Origin: Betaproteobacteria bacterium | GTDB taxonomy: Bacteria > Pseudomonadota > Gammaproteobacteria > Burkholderiales > Burkholderiaceae_C | Reading direction: 5' to 3' | DNA length: 36,930 nucleotides | NCBI GenBank assembly: GCA_009919175.1 | Contig: RGCL01000023.1 | Location: forward strand, 1 to 36,930 | Part shown: one piece after another, positions 1 through 9,166 of the stretch | Numbering within the stretch: position 1 is the first letter of the stretch | Layout: the number at the start of each line of letters is the position of its first letter | Made by a program: the position numbers and the translations under genes | The notes under the pieces: generated by a model | Told to the model about the DNA's origin: nothing | Database searches by the model: none | Seen by the model: the letters and a program-made list of their open reading frames with translations, nothing else

Positions 1-1261
1 CCAGGCGCTCGGCGGCCAAATTCAGCTGGCCTGTGTCAGCGATTTGCTCGCTCACATCCGACTGGCCGTTCTTCCTGGGCACCACCAGGGCTGATCCTTT
101 GCGAATGATGCTGTTGAGGTTGGGAATGCCATTGATCTGGCGAAGTTCGTCCACATCCATCTGGGTGAGTTGGGCTGCTTCGCGCACCTTCAGGTCCCGT
201 GGAGCCAGCCATGCGGTCCAGCTGGCAAAGGCACCTGTGTGCCGGTTGAAATTCTTGCTGAAGATTTCCGCGTTGTCCCAAGGCAGCAGCAATTCATCGG
301 TCACTGCCCCCATGAGCAGGGGGCGTTTGGCTGACGGGTTGAGCTGCTTGAGCTCCTCCACACTCAATCCCGCCAGTTGGGCTGCGAGGGCCACGTCGAT
401 GTCCACTTTGAGCGGCACCGCCTGGAAGTACGGATGGTTCTTGATCACCCTCAGGTTCAGGCCAAAGCGCTGCGGATCGGCAATGAGGTTTTTGATGGCC
501 TGGAACTTGGGCACATAGTTGCGGGTTTCATTGGGCATGTTCAGGTCTTCATAGCCTGTGCCCTTGCCCTGCCTGCTGTTGGTGGCCTGGGCGCGAGCCA
601 CATTGCCTTGCCCCCAGTTGTAAGCGGCCAAGGCCAGATGCCAATCACCAAATTGGCCATGCAGTTGGTTGAGGTAGTCCAGGGCTGCGCGGGTGGACGC
701 GATCACATCCAGGCGGTCATCGCGAAACGCGTTTTGTTTGAGGTCGAACTGGGTGCCCGTGCGGGGCATGAATTGCCACATGCCACTGGCCTTGGCGCTG
801 GAGAGGGCCTCCGGGTTGAAAGCGCTTTCGATGAAAGGCAACAAGGCCAACTCAAGGGGCATCTTGCGCGCTTGGACCTCTTCGACGATGTAGTAGAGGT
901 AGCGGTTGGCGCGGTCGGTCATTCGCTCGATGTATTCAGGCCGCCCGGCATACCACTTCTCGTGTTGCCTGACCAGGGCGTTGTCCAGATCGGGCATGGC
1001 AAAGCCCTTGCGCATGCGGTCCCAGATGTCGTCAGGCAAAGCCACCGCAGTCACCCCCAGCCCCGGGGCGGATGCCGGCTCAATGGGTTTGAGCGGGGTG
1101 TTGGTTTTGGTGAGGGGAATGTGGACGGGATGCGGCTGTGGCGCGGGGTCCTTGGCGACGGCGTCGCTGGGTGTCCAACGATCGGTCGACTCACTGGTCA
1201 AAGGGCTGCTGGCGCAGCCCGCCAAAGCCAGGGCAACGCACAAGGTGGTGTATCGGATCAT
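1..1261 (-). CDS. mltD: Membrane-bound lytic murein transglycosylase D, partial (3' end outside window)
   Basis: This enzyme cleaves the glycan backbone of peptidoglycan at the outer membrane. I translated it directly because the frame runs off the left edge with no stop; about 420 codons are present. The start ATG at 1261 opens a lipoprotein signal whose lipobox LALAGC places the lipidated Cys at residue 16. The transglycosylase domain follows: the ES pair at residues 145-146 carries the presumed catalytic Glu145, and the motif ASGMWQFMP lies near 158-166. A LysM-like segment occurs near residues 335-400, and more LysM repeats may lie beyond the edge. The ATG overlaps the gloB stop by four bases (ATGA), so gloB and mltD are translationally coupled. 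The mltD-gloB pairing is also found in E. coli. Confidence 0.93.
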   Translation of the reverse strand, partial: MIRYTTLCVALALAGCASSPLTSESTDRWTPSDAVAKDPAPQPHPVHIPLTKTNTPLKPIEPASAPGLGVTAVALPDDIWDRMRKGFAMPDLDNALVRQHEKWYAGRPEYIERMTDRANRYLYYIVEEVQARKMPLELALLPFIESAFNPEALSSAKASGMWQFMPRTGTQFDLKQNAFRDDRLDVIASTRAALDYLNQLHGQFGDWHLALAAYNWGQGNVARAQATNSRQGKGTGYEDLNMPNETRNYVPKFQAIKNLIADPQRFGLNLRVIKNHPYFQAVPLKVDIDVALAAQLAGLSVEELKQLNPSAKRPLLMGAVTDELLLPWDNAEIFSKNFNRHTGAFASWTAWLAPRDLKVREAAQLTQMDVDELRQINGIPNLNSIIRKGSALVVPRKNGQSDVSEQIADTGQLNLAAERL

Positions 1262-2028
1262 TTGAAGCGGTTCTTCCATTCCCGCAACACACCCAGCACA
1301 TCGGCTGGTTGCGTCACATGGGGTTGATGCAGGTGTGCGGCATGGATCACTTCGGGCACACGGGTGCGAAGAAAAGGATTGATCTGCCGCTCCAGCGCGA
1401 TGCTCGAGGGCAGCGTGGACAAACCCTGCTGACGTTGTTGCTGGCAGTGTTGGTAGTGAGACTGGAGTTGGGTATTGCCGGGTTCCACTGCCAATGCAAA
1501 CCGCAGATTGCCCAGCGTGTACTCGTGTGCGCAACACACACGGGTGCGCCCATCGAGCGCAGCGAGCTGATCCAGCGAGTCCATCATTTGCGCAGGCGTG
1601 CCTTCAAAGAGGCGGCCGCAGCCACCAGAAAACAGGGTGTCTCCGCAAAAGAGGATGGGCGTTTGATCCTGCGGGGTGAGCATGTAGGCCAGATGGCCAG
1701 CGGTGTGACCCGGCACCGACATCACCTGAGTGGCCTGACCCAGGACGCTGAGGGTCTCGCCGCCAAAGTAAGGCTGATGGGCAAAGGCCAGGTTTTCAAG
1801 TGCAGGTCCATGCACATGGGGGTGATAGAGGTCCAGCAACTCGGGCACGCCACCCACATGATCCGCATGGTGGTGGGTGACTAGAATGGAATCCAGCACC
1901 AGCGACCTTGAGCGCAAGATGTGGATCACTGGGGCAGCATCACCGGGATCCACCACCACGGCGCGACCGTCATGCTGGAGCATCCAGATGTAGTTGTCCT
2001 CAAAAGCAGGGATGGCAATCAGTTCCAT
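1258..2028 (-). CDS. gloB: Hydroxyacylglutathione hydrolase (glyoxalase II)
   Basis: Glyoxalase II hydrolyses S-D-lactoylglutathione to D-lactate and glutathione, the second step of methylglyoxal detoxification in the cytoplasm. The 256-residue protein has the metallo-beta-lactamase metal-binding motif THHHADHVGG at residues 51-60. Further metal ligands are in GHTAGH (107-112), the Asp of FCGDTLFSGGCGRLFEGT (Asp130) and the His of CAHEY (168). Length and motif spacing are normal for the family. The gene is the first of a minus-strand pair with mltD, with an ATGA overlap. Its start region overlaps the start of the divergent methyltransferase gene by two bases, so the promoters of the two genes must lie inside each other's coding sequence. 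Confidence 0.95.
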   Translation of the reverse strand: MELIAIPAFEDNYIWMLQHDGRAVVVDPGDAAPVIHILRSRSLVLDSILVTHHHADHVGGVPELLDLYHPHVHGPALENLAFAHQPYFGGETLSVLGQATQVMSVPGHTAGHLAYMLTPQDQTPILFCGDTLFSGGCGRLFEGTPAQMMDSLDQLAALDGRTRVCCAHEYTLGNLRFALAVEPGNTQLQSHYQHCQQQRQQGLSTLPSSIALERQINPFLRTRVPEVIHAAHLHQPHVTQPADVLGVLREWKNRFK

Positions 2029-2875
2029 GGATGATTCGATTATAGAAATGCAGTCCTCTGGTCAGCTTTGGCAGACTCCCGCAGGGAAATACCTTTTGAA
2101 ATGGATGCAAACCCAGGCCGATTCGGCGGTGGGCGATGTGTTTGGCTATCACGCCTTGCAACTCGGATTTCCGGCTCTTGATGCCCTCAGAAACAGTCGC
2201 ATTCAGCATCGCTGGTTTGCTCACACTGAAGCCAGCCCCATGGAAGAGCAACCTGCAATGACATTTGCCACGCCGCTGGATGCGGTCTTGTGGTTGGACA
2301 CCACCGCCATGCCTTTGGCCAATCAAAGCCTGGACCTGGTGATCCTGCCCCACACCCTGGAACAAAGCCATGATCCTCACGCGACCCTGCGCGAGGTGGA
2401 GCGCACCTTGGTGCCTGAGGGCAAGGTGGTGATCACGGGTTTGAACCCCTGGAGCTTGTGGGGGTGGCGTCAAAAGCGCTCCACGCTCATGCATCGCCTG
2501 GGCATGGGGCAGACTTTCCTGCCTGGCCACATGAACTGGATGAGTGCAGGTCGGGTGAAGGATTGGTTGCAGCTGTTGGGCTTTGAAATCCACACCAGCC
2601 AGTTTGGTTGCTATCGGCCGGCCATGGCGTCGCAGCCTTGGCTGGATCGATGGTCGTGGATGGAGTCGGCCGGTGACCGCTGGTGGCCCTACTTTGGCGC
2701 GGCTTATTGCATGGTGGCCGTCAAGCGGGTGAGGGGCATGAGGCTGGTCAAGCCCTTGTGGCGGCGCAGCTCGCTCAAAGGTCGTCGCGCCGTACCCAGC
2801 GCCAACGCCAACGCCACGGGGGCGATCCCAGACCTGCAACAGCCCAAGACCCATCAGCCCAGGCAGGTCTCATGA
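2027..2875 (+). CDS. YafS-like class I SAM-dependent methyltransferase
   Basis: This is a predicted S-adenosylmethionine-dependent methyltransferase of the Methyltransf_11 type; its substrate is unknown. The central part ([19 protein letters not shown] and the following [17 protein letters not shown] stretch) is the usual motif II-III region. The glycine-rich motif I is degenerate: around [12 protein letters not shown] there is no GxGxG. The C-terminal 40 residues are basic and low in complexity. Position between divergent gloB and rnhA matches E. coli yafS, which supports orthology. The start is uncertain: ATG 2027 overlaps the gloB start by two bases, ATG 2048 is an alternative, and neither has a good Shine-Dalgarno sequence. 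The stop overlaps the rnhA ATG (ATGA). Confidence 0.82.
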   Translation: MDDSIIEMQSSGQLWQTPAGKYLLKWMQTQADSAVGDVFGYHALQLGFPALDALRNSRIQHRWFAHTEASPMEEQPAMTFATPLDAVLWLDTTAMPLANQSLDLVILPHTLEQSHDPHATLREVERTLVPEGKVVITGLNPWSLWGWRQKRSTLMHRLGMGQTFLPGHMNWMSAGRVKDWLQLLGFEIHTSQFGCYRPAMASQPWLDRWSWMESAGDRWWPYFGAAYCMVAVKRVRGMRLVKPLWRRSSLKGRRAVPSANANATGAIPDLQQPKTHQPRQVS

Positions 2876-3312
2876 AACCCATCACCATCTACACCGACGG
2901 TGCTTGCAAGGGTAATCCCGGTCCTGGCGGCTGGGGTGTGCTGTTGCGGTTTGGAGAGCACGTCAAGGAACTCAAGGGGGGCGAGCCGCTCACCACCAAC
3001 AACCGCATGGAGTTGATGGCCGTGATCCAGGCGCTCAGGGCGCTCAAGGAGCCCTGCCGCATCACCTTCTACCTCGACAGCGAGTACGTTCGCAAAGGCA
3101 TCACCGAGTGGATCGAGGGCTGGAAGGCCAAGGGCTGGCGCACGGCGAGCAAACAGCCGGTCAAGAACGCCGACCTCTGGCAAACCCTCGATGCCCTGGT
3201 TGCCCAGTCGGGCCACAGCATCGATTGGCGCTGGGTCAAAGGTCACGCCGGAGACCCTGGCAACGAACGCGCGGATGCCTTGGCGAACGAAGGCGTTCCA
3301 ATCCCACCATAA
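2872..3312 (+). CDS. rnhA: Ribonuclease HI
   Basis: RNase HI cleaves the RNA strand of RNA-DNA hybrids such as R-loops and Okazaki primers. The 146-residue protein carries all four catalytic acidic residues: Asp9 in [14 protein letters not shown], Glu47 in NNRMELMA, Asp69 in YLDSEYV and Asp135 in GNERADALA, together with the conserved His of KGHAGDPGN (His125). I chose ATG 2872 rather than the longer open frame because the protein then starts [10 protein letters not shown] as in the family, and because it forms an ATGA overlap with the preceding methyltransferase gene. Translation is therefore probably coupled to that gene. dnaQ, which neighbours rnhA in many proteobacteria, does not follow here. 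Confidence 0.96.
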   Translation: MKPITIYTDGACKGNPGPGGWGVLLRFGEHVKELKGGEPLTTNNRMELMAVIQALRALKEPCRITFYLDSEYVRKGITEWIEGWKAKGWRTASKQPVKNADLWQTLDALVAQSGHSIDWRWVKGHAGDPGNERADALANEGVPIPP

Positions 3313-3344
3313 TCTGCAAAAACCATTTTTCTTCTGGGGTATCC

Positions 3345-4712
3345 ATGGCTTCCAAGCATGCCGTTTCGTTCATTGCCGTGGCCGCATTGGCTGTAGCGGG
3401 TTGGTTTGGCTATCGATCGCTCAACCCTGCGCCGGCTTCCCCTGCACCTGCTGCCGTGAGCGAAGCCCCGAAATCGGGTCAGCCCGCACAAGGTGGTGGT
3501 GGCCAAGGGGGATCGGGTGCGTCCGGTGGGCAAGCCGGACCGGGTGGACCCGGTGCAGGTGGACCCGGTGCAGGCGGGCCGCCGCCCAGGGCGTTTGGCG
3601 TGGAGGTGGCGGAGGTCAAGCAACGCGCCCTCAAGGATGAATTCCAGACCGTGGGCAATTTGCGTTCACGTCAAAACGTGGTGATCAAACCTGAAATTGC
3701 CGGACGCGTCTCCGCACTGGGTTTTTCCGATGGGCAATCGGTTGATGCCAGCCAGATGCTCATCCAACTTGATGACGTCTTGCAGCGCGCCGAGGTGCAA
3801 CAAGCGGTGGCACAGGTGTCCATTGCCGATGCCAATTACAAACGCAATCAGGAATTGGTGGCCCAGAAATTTGTGGCCCAGCGGGTCCTGGATGAAAGCG
3901 CGGCCAGCCTGGCAGTGGCCAAAGCCCAATTCGCCCTGGCTTGCGCTCGATTGCAGCGCATGCGCATCGTGGCACCGTTTTCAGGCGTGGTGGGCATTCG
4001 CACCGTCAACCTGGGTGACTATGTCAAAGATGGTGCCGAGCTGGTGAACCTGGAGGACATTCATTCCCTCTACGTGGACTTTCGCTTGCCCGAGCGCCAA
4101 ACCACCGCGTTGGCGGTGGGGCAGATGGTGGAAGTCCGCGTGGATGCCTTGCCTGATCGTGTGGATCGAGCCAGGGTGGTTGCGGTAGATCCTTTGATCG
4201 ACGCCAACGGCCGATTCCTCACCGTGCGTGCCTTGCTGGACAACCCACCGGGTACGGGTGGCAAGGCGGTGACGGCCATCAAGCCCGCACCCAAGGTGAA
4301 CGAAGCCCCCTTGGGACCAGAATTTGCCCAATGCGCCAGCCTCACGCCCGCGCAAGACAAACCCGTTGTCCGCAAGGGGCTGCCAGGCACATTGCGTCCT
4401 GGCATGTTTGCCCGCATCAATGTGGTGTTCTCGCAAAGGAACGATGCCCTGGTGGTGCCCGAATCGGCCATCGTTCCCCAAGGCGAGCAGCAGTTTGTGA
4501 TCTTGGCGCGCAAACCCGAGGGCACTGACAAATTGCCCGAGGGCACCCAATTCGTGTCCAAGCGTGTCCCGGTCAAGTTGGGCATCCGTTCCCCTGGTGA
4601 AGTGGAAATCCTCAGTGGCGTTGCCCTGGGGGACACCGTGGTCGTTGCAGGTCAGCAGCGCCTTCAACGTGATGGCTCGCCCATGCGGGTTGTCGCTGTT
4701 GGCAAACCCTGA
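3345..4712 (+). CDS. RND efflux periplasmic adaptor (membrane fusion protein)
   Basis: This adaptor would link the RND permease encoded next to an outer-membrane channel. The 455-residue protein begins with a single hydrophobic N-terminal segment (about 5-25, no lipobox). A glycine/proline-rich linker follows (44-82), partly encoded by a tandem repeat. Then come a biotinyl-lipoyl-like domain split around a helical hairpin (about 108-145 and 205-235) and a beta-barrel with the RPGMFARINVVF motif (351-362). An extra segment of roughly 45 residues (about 302-348, with one Cys) interrupts the barrel just before that motif; most family members lack it. ATG 3345, preceded by a TGGGG sequence, was chosen over upstream extensions that overlap rnhA. 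The permease gene starts 17 bases downstream. The transported substrate cannot be predicted. Confidence 0.92.
   Translation: MASKHAVSFIAVAALAVAGWFGYRSLNPAPASPAPAAVSEAPKSGQPAQGGGGQGGSGASGGQAGPGGPGAGGPGAGGPPPRAFGVEVAEVKQRALKDEFQTVGNLRSRQNVVIKPEIAGRVSALGFSDGQSVDASQMLIQLDDVLQRAEVQQAVAQVSIADANYKRNQELVAQKFVAQRVLDESAASLAVAKAQFALACARLQRMRIVAPFSGVVGIRTVNLGDYVKDGAELVNLEDIHSLYVDFRLPERQTTALAVGQMVEVRVDALPDRVDRARVVAVDPLIDANGRFLTVRALLDNPPGTGGKAVTAIKPAPKVNEAPLGPEFAQCASLTPAQDKPVVRKGLPGTLRPGMFARINVVFSQRNDALVVPESAIVPQGEQQFVILARKPEGTDKLPEGTQFVSKRVPVKLGIRSPGEVEILSGVALGDTVVVAGQQRLQRDGSPMRVVAVGKP
3543..3572 (+). repeat. Perfect tandem repeat, 2 x 15 bp, inside adaptor gene
   Basis: The 15-base unit GGTGGACCCGGTGCA occurs twice head to tail (3543-3557 and 3558-3572). 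Each copy encodes Gly-Gly-Pro-Gly-Ala, so copy-number changes would keep the frame and only lengthen or shorten the flexible linker of the adaptor. Confidence 0.9.
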
Positions 4713-4729
4713 CCTCCTGGAGAGTCTTC

Positions 4730-7700
4730 ATGCGCCTGTCCGAAACGTCGATTCGCCGCCCGGTTTTTGCAACCGTGTTGTCCCTGCTCATCCTGTTGGT
4801 GGGCGCGGTGTCCTACACCCGCTTGTCGGTTCGCGAGTACCCCAAGATCGACAACCCGGTGGTCACGGTGTCCACCACCTACAAAGGCGCTTCCAGCCAG
4901 GTGGTCGAGTCCCAGGTCACCAAGGTACTCGAGGACTCGCTCGCGGGCATTGAAGGCGTGGATGTCATCACGTCCATCAGCCGTCAGGAGCAAAGCCAGA
5001 TCACTGTGTCGTTTGTCTTGACGCGCGACCCGGATTCCGCCGCAGCCGATGTGCGTGACAAAGTCTCTCGCGTGAGGCAAAAGCTTCCCACCAGCATCGA
5101 TGAACCCGTGATTGCCAAGGTCGAGGCCGATGCCTTCCCCGTGATCTGGTTGGCCATGAGCTCCGACACCCTCAACGCCTTGCAAATGAGCGAGTTGGCC
5201 AACCGCATGGCCAAGCCCTTGCTGCAAACCGCGCCGGGTGCGTCTGACGTTCGCATTTATGGCGAGCGTAAGTACTCCATGCGCATCTGGGTCGATCCGG
5301 ATCGCCTCGCAGCGTTCAAGCTCACCACGCAAGATGTGGAAGATGCCTTGCGGCGCAACAACCTGGAAGTGCCCGCTGGCCGGGTGGAGAGCCAGTCGCG
5401 TGAATTCAACGTGACGGCCATGACGGATTTGCAAACCCCAGAGCAGTTTCGCCAGACCATCATCAAGTCGGTCAATGGCATGCCCATTCGCCTGAGGGAT
5501 GTGGCCAAGGTGGAGGAGTCTGCGGCGGAAGAGCGTGCCCTCACACGCCTCAATGGCCGCGATGCCGTGACCCTGGGTGTGATTCGCAATGCCACCGCCA
5601 ATCCTCTGGAGTTGAGCAAGGCCGTGCGTGACATGATCCCCAAGATCAAGGCCAACATGCCGCCTTCTATCGACATCCAGGTCGCCAATGACAACTCGGT
5701 GTTCATCGCCCGCTCGATTGATGCAGTGTTTCGCACCATTGCCGAGGCCGTGGTGCTGGTTGCGTTGGTGATCTTCTTTTTCCTGCGCACCTTGCGTGCG
5801 TCCCTCATTCCCCTGGTCACCATTCCCGTGTGTCTGGTGGGTACCTTTGGCATGCTGGCTCTCTTTGGCTTCACCATCAACTCGCTCACGATGCTGGCCA
5901 TGGTGCTCGCCATTGGCTTGGTGGTGGATGACGCCATCGTGGTGCTGGAAAACATCTACCGCAAGATCGAAGAAGGGATGCAGCCCTTTCAGGCAGCCAT
6001 TCTGGGTTCGCGTGAGATTGGTTTTGCCGTGGTTTCCATGACCCTGACCCTGGTGGCAGTGTTTGCGCCCCTGGCCTTCACGCCAGGGCGCACCGGCAAG
6101 CTCTTCTCCGAGTTCGCACTGGCTTTGGCCGGTGCCGTGGTCATCTCCGGTTTTGTGGCCTTGACCCTGTCACCCATGATGTGCTCGGTGATGCTCAAGC
6201 ACCAGGACAAGCACAGTTGGTTCGACAGGACCATGGAAAAACTGCTCCAGGGCCTGGAGAATTTTTATGCCCGCGCGTTGAGCTTTTCCCTGAACTACCG
6301 CCCCGTGGTGGTGTTGCTGATGTTGAGTGCTGCTGGCGGCTCTTATGCACTTTTCAAGACCGCCAAAAGCGAACTCGCTCCCATTGAAGACCGGGGCGTG
6401 ATTCTGGTGAGCATGAACGGTCCGGACGGCGCGACCCTTGATTACACCTTGCAGTACGCCCAGGTCATCGAGCGCATCGGGCAACGCATGAGCGACATGT
6501 TTGATCGCATCTTTGTGGTGGCCGGCAATCCCACCGTGGCTCAAGGCTCGGTGTTCTACCGTGCCCTGCCTTGGGAAGAACGCACCATGACGACCCTAGA
6601 CGTTGCGCGCAAGCTCACACCGGCCATCACATCGCTGCCGGGTGTCACAGCGTTTCCGATCACCCCGCCTTCCTTGGGGCAAGGCTTTCGCGAGCGCCCC
6701 ATCAACTTCCTCATCCTCACGCAGGACACTTACGAAAACCTCAACGTCGTCTTGCGCCAGTTTCTGGCCGAGGTGGCCAAAAACCCCGGCATCATCAGCG
6801 TGGACACCGATTTAAGGCTGAACAAGCCCGAGTTGTCGGTGGTGGTGGACCGGGAGCGTGCGGCGGACATGGGCGTGTCGGTGGACGCAATTGCCCGTGC
6901 GGTGGAAACCATGATGGGGGGGCGCAACGTCACCCGCTTCAAGCGCAATGGCGAGCAATACGACGTGATCGTTCAAACCCAATCGGAAAACCGCAACACC
7001 CCGCAAGACATCGAGAAGATCTTTGTGCGGGGGCGGGGCGACGCCATGATTCCTTTGTCGTCCCTGCTGACCATCAAAGAGGTGGTGGTGCCGCGCGAAC
7101 TCAATCACTTTGCCCAGCGCCGAAGTGCATCCATCACGGCCAACATCGCGCCCGAATACTCGCTCGGTGAAGCGTTGGAGTTTTTGCAGGCCACGGCCAG
7201 CAAGGTGCTCAAGGAAGGCTATGTGACCGATCTCAACGGCACCTCGCGTGAGTTCAGGAACTCGTCGGGCTCGCTGGGTCTGGTGTTTGCCTTGTCTCTG
7301 GTGTTCATCTTCTTGGTGCTGGCCGCCCAGTTTGAAAGCTTCATCGATCCCCTCATCATCTTGTTCTCGGTCCCCTTGTCCATGGTCGGTGCCTTGTTGG
7401 CCCTGAAGTGGTCAGGCGGCACCCTCAATGTGTTCAGTCAGATTGGTCTCATCACCCTGGTGGGACTGATTTCCAAGCACGGCATTTTGATTGTGGAGTT
7501 TTCCAACCAACTTCGTGGCAAGGGCATGGATGTGATGTCCGCGGTCAAGCAGGCGGCCACCCTGCGGCTGCGTCCGATTCTCATGACCACGGGCGCCATG
7601 GTGCTGGGTGCCATTCCTTTGGCATTGGCTGAAGGGGCTGGCGCTGAAAGCCGTCGTCAAATTGGCTGGGTGATTGTGGGGGGCATGAGCCTGGGCACCT

Positions 7701-7810
7701 TGCTCACTATTTTTGTGGTGCCCACCATGTACACCCTGTTTGCCCGCCGATCCACGCCCGGCGCCAAAACCATGGTGGTGGATCATCCTGTGGGCGCACA
7801 TGGCGGCTAA
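4730..7810 (+). CDS. RND efflux transporter permease (HAE1 family)
   Basis: This is the inner-membrane proton/substrate antiporter of a tripartite efflux pump. The 1026 residues match the usual AcrB/MexB-class length. The N-terminal segment begins MRLSETSIRRPVFATVLSLL. The transmembrane-4 proton-relay pair is Asp400-Asp401 in GLVVDDAIVVLENI, and the transmembrane-10 Lys is in LISKHGILIVEF. These features place it in the hydrophobic/amphiphilic (drug or lipid) branch rather than the heavy-metal branch. A Shine-Dalgarno GGAGA precedes ATG 4730. It is cotranscribed with the adaptor gene 17 bases upstream. No outer-membrane factor gene follows, so a channel encoded elsewhere is presumably shared. 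Specific substrates cannot be inferred. Confidence 0.95.
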   Translation: MRLSETSIRRPVFATVLSLLILLVGAVSYTRLSVREYPKIDNPVVTVSTTYKGASSQVVESQVTKVLEDSLAGIEGVDVITSISRQEQSQITVSFVLTRDPDSAAADVRDKVSRVRQKLPTSIDEPVIAKVEADAFPVIWLAMSSDTLNALQMSELANRMAKPLLQTAPGASDVRIYGERKYSMRIWVDPDRLAAFKLTTQDVEDALRRNNLEVPAGRVESQSREFNVTAMTDLQTPEQFRQTIIKSVNGMPIRLRDVAKVEESAAEERALTRLNGRDAVTLGVIRNATANPLELSKAVRDMIPKIKANMPPSIDIQVANDNSVFIARSIDAVFRTIAEAVVLVALVIFFFLRTLRASLIPLVTIPVCLVGTFGMLALFGFTINSLTMLAMVLAIGLVVDDAIVVLENIYRKIEEGMQPFQAAILGSREIGFAVVSMTLTLVAVFAPLAFTPGRTGKLFSEFALALAGAVVISGFVALTLSPMMCSVMLKHQDKHSWFDRTMEKLLQGLENFYARALSFSLNYRPVVVLLMLSAAGGSYALFKTAKSELAPIEDRGVILVSMNGPDGATLDYTLQYAQVIERIGQRMSDMFDRIFVVAGNPTVAQGSVFYRALPWEERTMTTLDVARKLTPAITSLPGVTAFPITPPSLGQGFRERPINFLILTQDTYENLNVVLRQFLAEVAKNPGIISVDTDLRLNKPELSVVVDRERAADMGVSVDAIARAVETMMGGRNVTRFKRNGEQYDVIVQTQSENRNTPQDIEKIFVRGRGDAMIPLSSLLTIKEVVVPRELNHFAQRRSASITANIAPEYSLGEALEFLQATASKVLKEGYVTDLNGTSREFRNSSGSLGLVFALSLVFIFLVLAAQFESFIDPLIILFSVPLSMVGALLALKWSGGTLNVFSQIGLITLVGLISKHGILIVEFSNQLRGKGMDVMSAVKQAATLRLRPILMTTGAMVLGAIPLALAEGAGAESRRQIGWVIVGGMSLGTLLTIFVVPTMYTLFARRSTPGAKTMVVDHPVGAHGG

Positions 7811-7868
7811 AGCACCAGCAGGCCGGTGAGCTGGTTTGGCGTTTGGTAGAGGCCAGCAGAGGCCATCC

Positions 7869-7882
7869 CCGCTGCGCAGCGG
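7869..7882. other. 14-bp perfect palindrome between convergent genes
   Basis: CCGCTGCGCAGCGG is a perfect palindrome in the 81-base gap between the ends of the RND permease gene and moeA. It could help terminate both convergent transcripts, but no T-run follows on either strand, so assignment as an intrinsic terminator is weak. Nothing else is visible in this gap. Confidence 0.35.
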
Positions 7883-7891
7883 CGGGTGGCT

Positions 7892-9163
7892 TCAGACGCA
7901 AGTCTCGAGCAACAGCACATCCACTTCCTCGCCGGGTTGCACATCACCCTGGTCATGGTGCAACACAATGAGGCCATCGGCTTGCACCATGGAGCTCAAC
8001 ACCCCTGAGCCCTGTTGCCCGGTGGTTTTCACCCAGAGTTGTTGCTGGGCATCCCGACTCAGGCATCCACGCTGGTATTCGGTGCGTCCTGGTTTTTTGC
8101 GCAAAGCCTCCTGACTTTTGGCACGGATCATGAGCGGTTGCACCGAGGTAACGCCCATGCGTTGGAGCAGGGCAGGCCTCACAAAGGCGATGAAGGTCAC
8201 CATCACAGCCACGGGGTTGCCCGGCAAGCCAAACAAGAGGCTTTGACCCAGGGTGCCCAAGGCCATGGGGCGGCCTGGGCGCATGGCAATGCGCCAAAAC
8301 GCGACATCGCCCAATCGGCGCATCATGGCTTTGGTGTGATCTGCCTCACCCATGCTGACCCCGCCGCTGGTGATGATCACGTCGGCCTCACGGGCTGCGT
8401 TCAGAAAGCAGGCTTCCAAGGCAACTGGCTCATCAGGAATCACACCCAGGTCCACCACCTCGCAACCCAATCGCTGCAGCATGCCCCTGACGGTGTAGCG
8501 ATTGCTGTCGTAAATCGCGCCCTCGCGCGGGGCTTGGCCCAGGCTCAGGATTTCGTCGCCGGTGGAGAAATACGCCACCCGGGGTTGGCGTTGCACCGCC
8601 ACCTCCGTGATGCCCAGGCTGGCCAGCAAGCCCATCTGAGCGGGTCCCAGGCGTTCGCCCCGGCGCAAGGCCACAGCGCCCTTGGCAATGTCTTCACCCG
8701 CCAGACGGCGGTTGTCACCCGCTTGCACCATTTGGCGGGACCACTGCACCCGTGTGCCCTCGACCTGGGTGAGCTCAACCGGGATCACGGTGTCCAGACC
8801 CGATGGCATGACCGCACCTGTGGTGATGCGAATGCACTGGCCGCGCTCCACTCGGCCATGCCAGGCCTGACCAGCCAGCACATGCCCCACACAGTGCATG
8901 AGCTGGGCATCATCGCTGGTCTGGTCTGCTGCACAAAAGGCAAAGCCATCCATGGCGGAGTTGTTGTGGCCGGGCACATCGATGGGCGAGGTGACATCGC
9001 TGGCCAGGATGCGCTCAAAGGCCTGGTCCACCGGGATGCTGTGAGATGGCCAGGGGGGCATGCGATGCACCAGCTCGGCAATGAATTGCTGGGCCATGGG
9101 CACGCTCAGTGCCTGGGGGTCATAGCCCGCCAGTTGCTTGGCAATGTCGTTCAGGCTGGCCAC
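7892..9163 (-). CDS. moeA: Molybdopterin molybdenumtransferase
   Basis: MoeA inserts molybdate into adenylylated molybdopterin, the last common step of molybdenum cofactor synthesis. The 423-residue protein has the expected layout: an N-terminal region with AMDGFAF, the MoCF-binding domain with SGGVSMGEADHTK and GLPGNPVAVMVTF, and the C-terminal MoeA domain IV. The start codon is GTG at 9163; its CDS begins three bases after the moaA stop on the same strand, so the two genes form an operon. No mobA lies between them, although moaA-mobA-moeA is a common order in related bacteria. Confidence 0.94.
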   Translation of the reverse strand: MASLNDIAKQLAGYDPQALSVPMAQQFIAELVHRMPPWPSHSIPVDQAFERILASDVTSPIDVPGHNNSAMDGFAFCAADQTSDDAQLMHCVGHVLAGQAWHGRVERGQCIRITTGAVMPSGLDTVIPVELTQVEGTRVQWSRQMVQAGDNRRLAGEDIAKGAVALRRGERLGPAQMGLLASLGITEVAVQRQPRVAYFSTGDEILSLGQAPREGAIYDSNRYTVRGMLQRLGCEVVDLGVIPDEPVALEACFLNAAREADVIITSGGVSMGEADHTKAMMRRLGDVAFWRIAMRPGRPMALGTLGQSLLFGLPGNPVAVMVTFIAFVRPALLQRMGVTSVQPLMIRAKSQEALRKKPGRTEYQRGCLSRDAQQQLWVKTTGQQGSGVLSSMVQADGLIVLHHDQGDVQPGEEVDVLLLETCV

Positions 9164-9166
9164 GGA

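Noticed and set aside
377-1327. Long plus-strand frame opposite mltD
   Set aside because: The minus strand encodes a full transglycosylase domain with lipobox and catalytic Glu; the plus frame shows no motif.
7811-7891. Outer-membrane channel gene for the RND pump
   Set aside because: The permease gene is followed directly by convergent moeA; there is no room and no coding signal.
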